From contig VFKS01000323.1 of the NCBI GenBank assembly GCA_009885425.1, positions 1 through 7,323 on the forward strand: a stretch of 7,323 nucleotides of DNA. The letters are read 5' to 3'. The stretch comes from Novosphingobium sp. (GTDB lineage Bacteria > Pseudomonadota > Alphaproteobacteria > Sphingomonadales > Sphingomonadaceae). A model generated the notes under the pieces. It did no database searches. It was not told where the DNA came from and was given only the letters and a program-made list of their open reading frames with translations. This document shows positions 5,432-7,323 of this stretch, in pieces. Made by a program: the position numbers and the translations under genes. The stretch's first letter is position 1. Each line of letters begins with the position of its first letter.

Positions 5432-7323
5432 GGTTTCCCCAGAAAGTTGCGCCAGGTGACATAGGGCAGGATTGAGGCGTGATCATCGGTCCAGACCTGC
5501 GCCGCCTCCGGGCCGGGTTTGCGCCATGGCATCGCAGGCGCCATTGCCGCCATGGTCTTGAGTTGATCGGCATCGCGCGAAACGGCAACCCAGGTCGAGG
5601 CGACCCACGGCCCGCCAGCGGGCGGCACATCCTCTCGCACTGAAGCGTGCAGGCCGCGCGCCGCAACCTCGGCCATCAGCGCCGGTTCGAGCTCGATATA
5701 ACGGTTGGAGATGTGGACCAGCAGGATCCCGCGCGGGCTGAGTGCATCCAAATAGACCCCGAACGCCTCATGCGTGAACAGGTGCAGGGGAATCGAATCG
5801 GACGAGAACGCATCGATCGCCAGCAGATCGAACGCCCCGGCGCGGACCCGGCCCAAGGCGATCCGGGCATCGCCCAGCACCACCTTTGCCTGCGGGGCGC
5901 AGTGGGTCAGGTACGTGAAGTGGCCGCGCTGCGACAGGCCGAGTACGGTCTGGTCAATCTCGAACACGGTCCAGGCCTGATCGGGCCGGGCAAAGCCCAG
6001 TAGCGAACCCGTCCCCAGCCCGACCACGCCCAGCTTGGGCCGCAGCGGAAACAGCCGCGAGGCGTTGGCAAAGCCGATCCCGGCCCCGGAACCCGGGCCA
6101 TAGTAACTCATCGGCAGGCAGCGCAGCGCCGGATCGGTCGATTGCTGGCCGTGCAGCGTAGTGCCGTGAGCAAGCGTGCGCAGCTTGCGGCTGGGGTAAT
6201 CGCGCACGGTGTAAATCCCGAAGTAGCTGCGCAGCCGCACCCCCTCGAGGCTGTCCTTGATCGTATCGAACCCGCCCTGGACCAGCAGCGCTGCGCCCAG
6301 CACCAACAAGGCCAGAGGCCGCCACGGGACCAAGGCAAGACCGACCAGCGCCAGACCTGCCGATAGCGCCCAATGGATCAGGCTGCGGTCCCCGGACAAC
6401 TGGTTGGCATCATAGAGGAACCACGCCAGCACAGCCGCCGCCGCCACCAACGAGCCGATCGCGAGATACTTGAGCTCGGCCTGCAATCCGCCCAACCGGG
6501 TCCAGTCGAGCAGCCGTTCGCGCGGCAACAGTAGCGCCGCCGCGATCACCAGCAGCGGATGCTCCCACACCCAGTCGAACACCAGCGGCGCGATCAAGGC
6601 GGTGAACAAACCGCCGAGCGCACCGCCGATCGACATCGCGAGGTAGAATGTGGTCAGCTGCTGCGGCGCTGGACGCAGATCATAAAGCCGGGCGTGGAGC
6701 GCAACGCAGATGAAGAACAGCAAGGCCACGCTGGCGATCACCGGCAGCAATCCGTTCGACCCTTGCGAAACCATCGCGAGCCCCCCGATGCTGAGCGTGG
6801 CCAGCCAGGCCAACGCGGTCACCGCATGCGCCGCCCCGCGCCGGTCGGCAAAGGCGATCACGAAGCTGAACAGATAGATCCCGAGCGGGATCACCCACAG
6901 CAGCGGCATGGCAAAGATATCAGTGGTCAGGTGCGTTGTAGTCGATAGCATCAGCCCCGAAGGGACCGCCGCGAGCACGATCCACAGCGCCATCCGCCGT
7001 GCCGGAATTGGCTCGGCTCGAGCCGCGGCCTGAACCAGCGCCGCTTCGCGCAAGCCGCGGCGGGCCCGCGCGCACAGTGCGATCAGCCCTAACAGGACCA
7101 GATAGCCCGCGCTCCACAGCCAGGCCTGAGCACGGATCGGTAGCAGTGGCTCGACCAGCAGCGGATAGGCGATCAGCCCGCCGAAACTGCCAAGGTTGGA
7201 CGCGGCATAGAGCGCCCACGGCTCCCCTGCTTGCGGGTGAACCGCGTACCAGCGCTGCATCAGCGGGGCCTGGGCCGAAACCAGAAAGAACACCGGCCCG
7301 ATGCTGAGCGCGAGCAGCGCCGG
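5428..7323 (-). CDS. Fused MFS/spermidine-synthase-like membrane protein (partial, N-terminus outside window)
   Basis: The frame is open from the right edge to a TGA at 5430-5428, giving 631 visible residues. The first 10 codons precede a GTG at 7293, so the true start lies beyond the window. Counting from that GTG as residue 1, residues 1-340 are mostly hydrophobic, with about ten membrane segments resembling the transporter-like half of the family. From about 355 a soluble spermidine-synthase-fold domain follows: YFGIYTVRD (357-365), HGTTLHG (376-382), YYGPGSG (397-403), the SAM-type nucleotide loop GLGTG (425-429), acidic FEID (444-447), GDAR (474-477) and IDAFSSDSIP (493-502). True spermidine synthases are soluble, about 300-residue proteins, so aminopropyl transfer is not assured. 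It is probably an inner-membrane protein. It is the upstream member of the operon with the carbonic anhydrase and DUF167 genes. Confidence 0.88.
   Translation of the reverse strand, partial: PALLALSIGPVFFLVSAQAPLMQRWYAVHPQAGEPWALYAASNLGSFGGLIAYPLLVEPLLPIRAQAWLWSAGYLVLLGLIALCARARRGLREAALVQAAARAEPIPARRMALWIVLAAVPSGLMLSTTTHLTTDIFAMPLLWVIPLGIYLFSFVIAFADRRGAAHAVTALAWLATLSIGGLAMVSQGSNGLLPVIASVALLFFICVALHARLYDLRPAPQQLTTFYLAMSIGGALGGLFTALIAPLVFDWVWEHPLLVIAAALLLPRERLLDWTRLGGLQAELKYLAIGSLVAAAAVLAWFLYDANQLSGDRSLIHWALSAGLALVGLALVPWRPLALLVLGAALLVQGGFDTIKDSLEGVRLRSYFGIYTVRDYPSRKLRTLAHGTTLHGQQSTDPALRCLPMSYYGPGSGAGIGFANASRLFPLRPKLGVVGLGTGSLLGFARPDQAWTVFEIDQTVLGLSQRGHFTYLTHCAPQAKVVLGDARIALGRVRAGAFDLLAIDAFSSDSIPLHLFTHEAFGVYLDALSPRGILLVHISNRYIELEPALMAEVAARGLHASVREDVPPAGGPWVASTWVAVSRDADQLKTMAAMAPAMPWRKPGPEAAQVWTDDHASILPYVTWRNFLGKP
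5436..5440 (-). promoter_or_regulatory. Ribosome binding site of the carbonic anhydrase gene
   Basis: GGGGA on the minus strand, 4 nt before the ATG at 5431, lies inside the final codons of the upstream spermidine-synthase-like gene. Together with the ATGA stop/start overlap it supports the chosen start and translational coupling. Confidence 0.65.

Noticed and set aside
4481..5464. A 327-codon plus-strand open frame lying antisense to the DUF167 and carbonic anhydrase genes.
   Set aside because: Its translation is low-complexity and rich in Ala, Gly, Arg, His and Asp with no motif, and it is the complement of two well-supported genes. Long antisense frames are expected in GC-rich DNA.
1..7323. 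Search for CRISPR arrays, insertion sequences, tRNA or rRNA genes, toxin-antitoxin or defence genes.
   Set aside because: No spaced direct repeats, terminal inverted repeats, cloverleaf-like sequence or defence-type domains were seen. All large stretches are explained by conserved housekeeping-type genes.

Overview
The window looks like ordinary core chromosome of a GC-rich alphaproteobacterium, most likely Sphingomonadales (Novosphingobium, Sphingomonas or Erythrobacter type). The grounds are the protein families (DUF1192, ClpA, a DUF1275/YoaK protein, a fused MFS/spermidine-synthase-like protein, a gamma carbonic anhydrase), the high GC and the dense packing. The taxonomic placement is inferred from protein content and was not searched.

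Layout, left to right. A short C-terminal fragment of an unrecognised plus-strand gene (3-107) runs tail-to-tail into a minus-strand PIG3-type NAD(P)H:quinone oxidoreductase (101-1108); the two overlap by 7 bp. A 95-bp divergent spacer separates the oxidoreductase from a small plus-strand DUF1192 gene (1204-1416). A 131-bp spacer with a heat-shock-like promoter candidate and a small palindrome leads to clpA (1548-3941), the AAA+ unfoldase of the ClpAP protease. A DUF1275/YoaK-family membrane protein (3987-4613) follows 45 bp later. It meets tail-to-tail, with an 8-bp overlap, a three-gene minus-strand operon. In transcription order that operon is a fused MFS/spermidine-synthase-like membrane protein (5' end beyond the window, ends at 5428), a gamma-class carbonic anhydrase-like protein (4865-5431) and a DUF167/YggU-like protein (4606-4884). 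The operon genes overlap by 4 and 20 bp, so translational coupling is likely.

The genes do not form one obvious pathway. They cover protein quality control (clpA), redox metabolism (the quinone oxidoreductase), a predicted transporter-like membrane protein (DUF1275), and a compact operon of a membrane methyltransferase-fold protein with a hexapeptide-repeat metalloenzyme and a small conserved protein. I found no tRNA, rRNA, CRISPR array, insertion sequence, prophage gene or recent-transfer signature. I see no evidence of a new defence or mobile system. The points most worth a second look are the sigma-32-like promoter before clpA, the absence of an adjacent clpS, the palindromic shared stop codons at 4606-4613, and the MFS/spermidine synthase-like and carbonic anhydrase operon.
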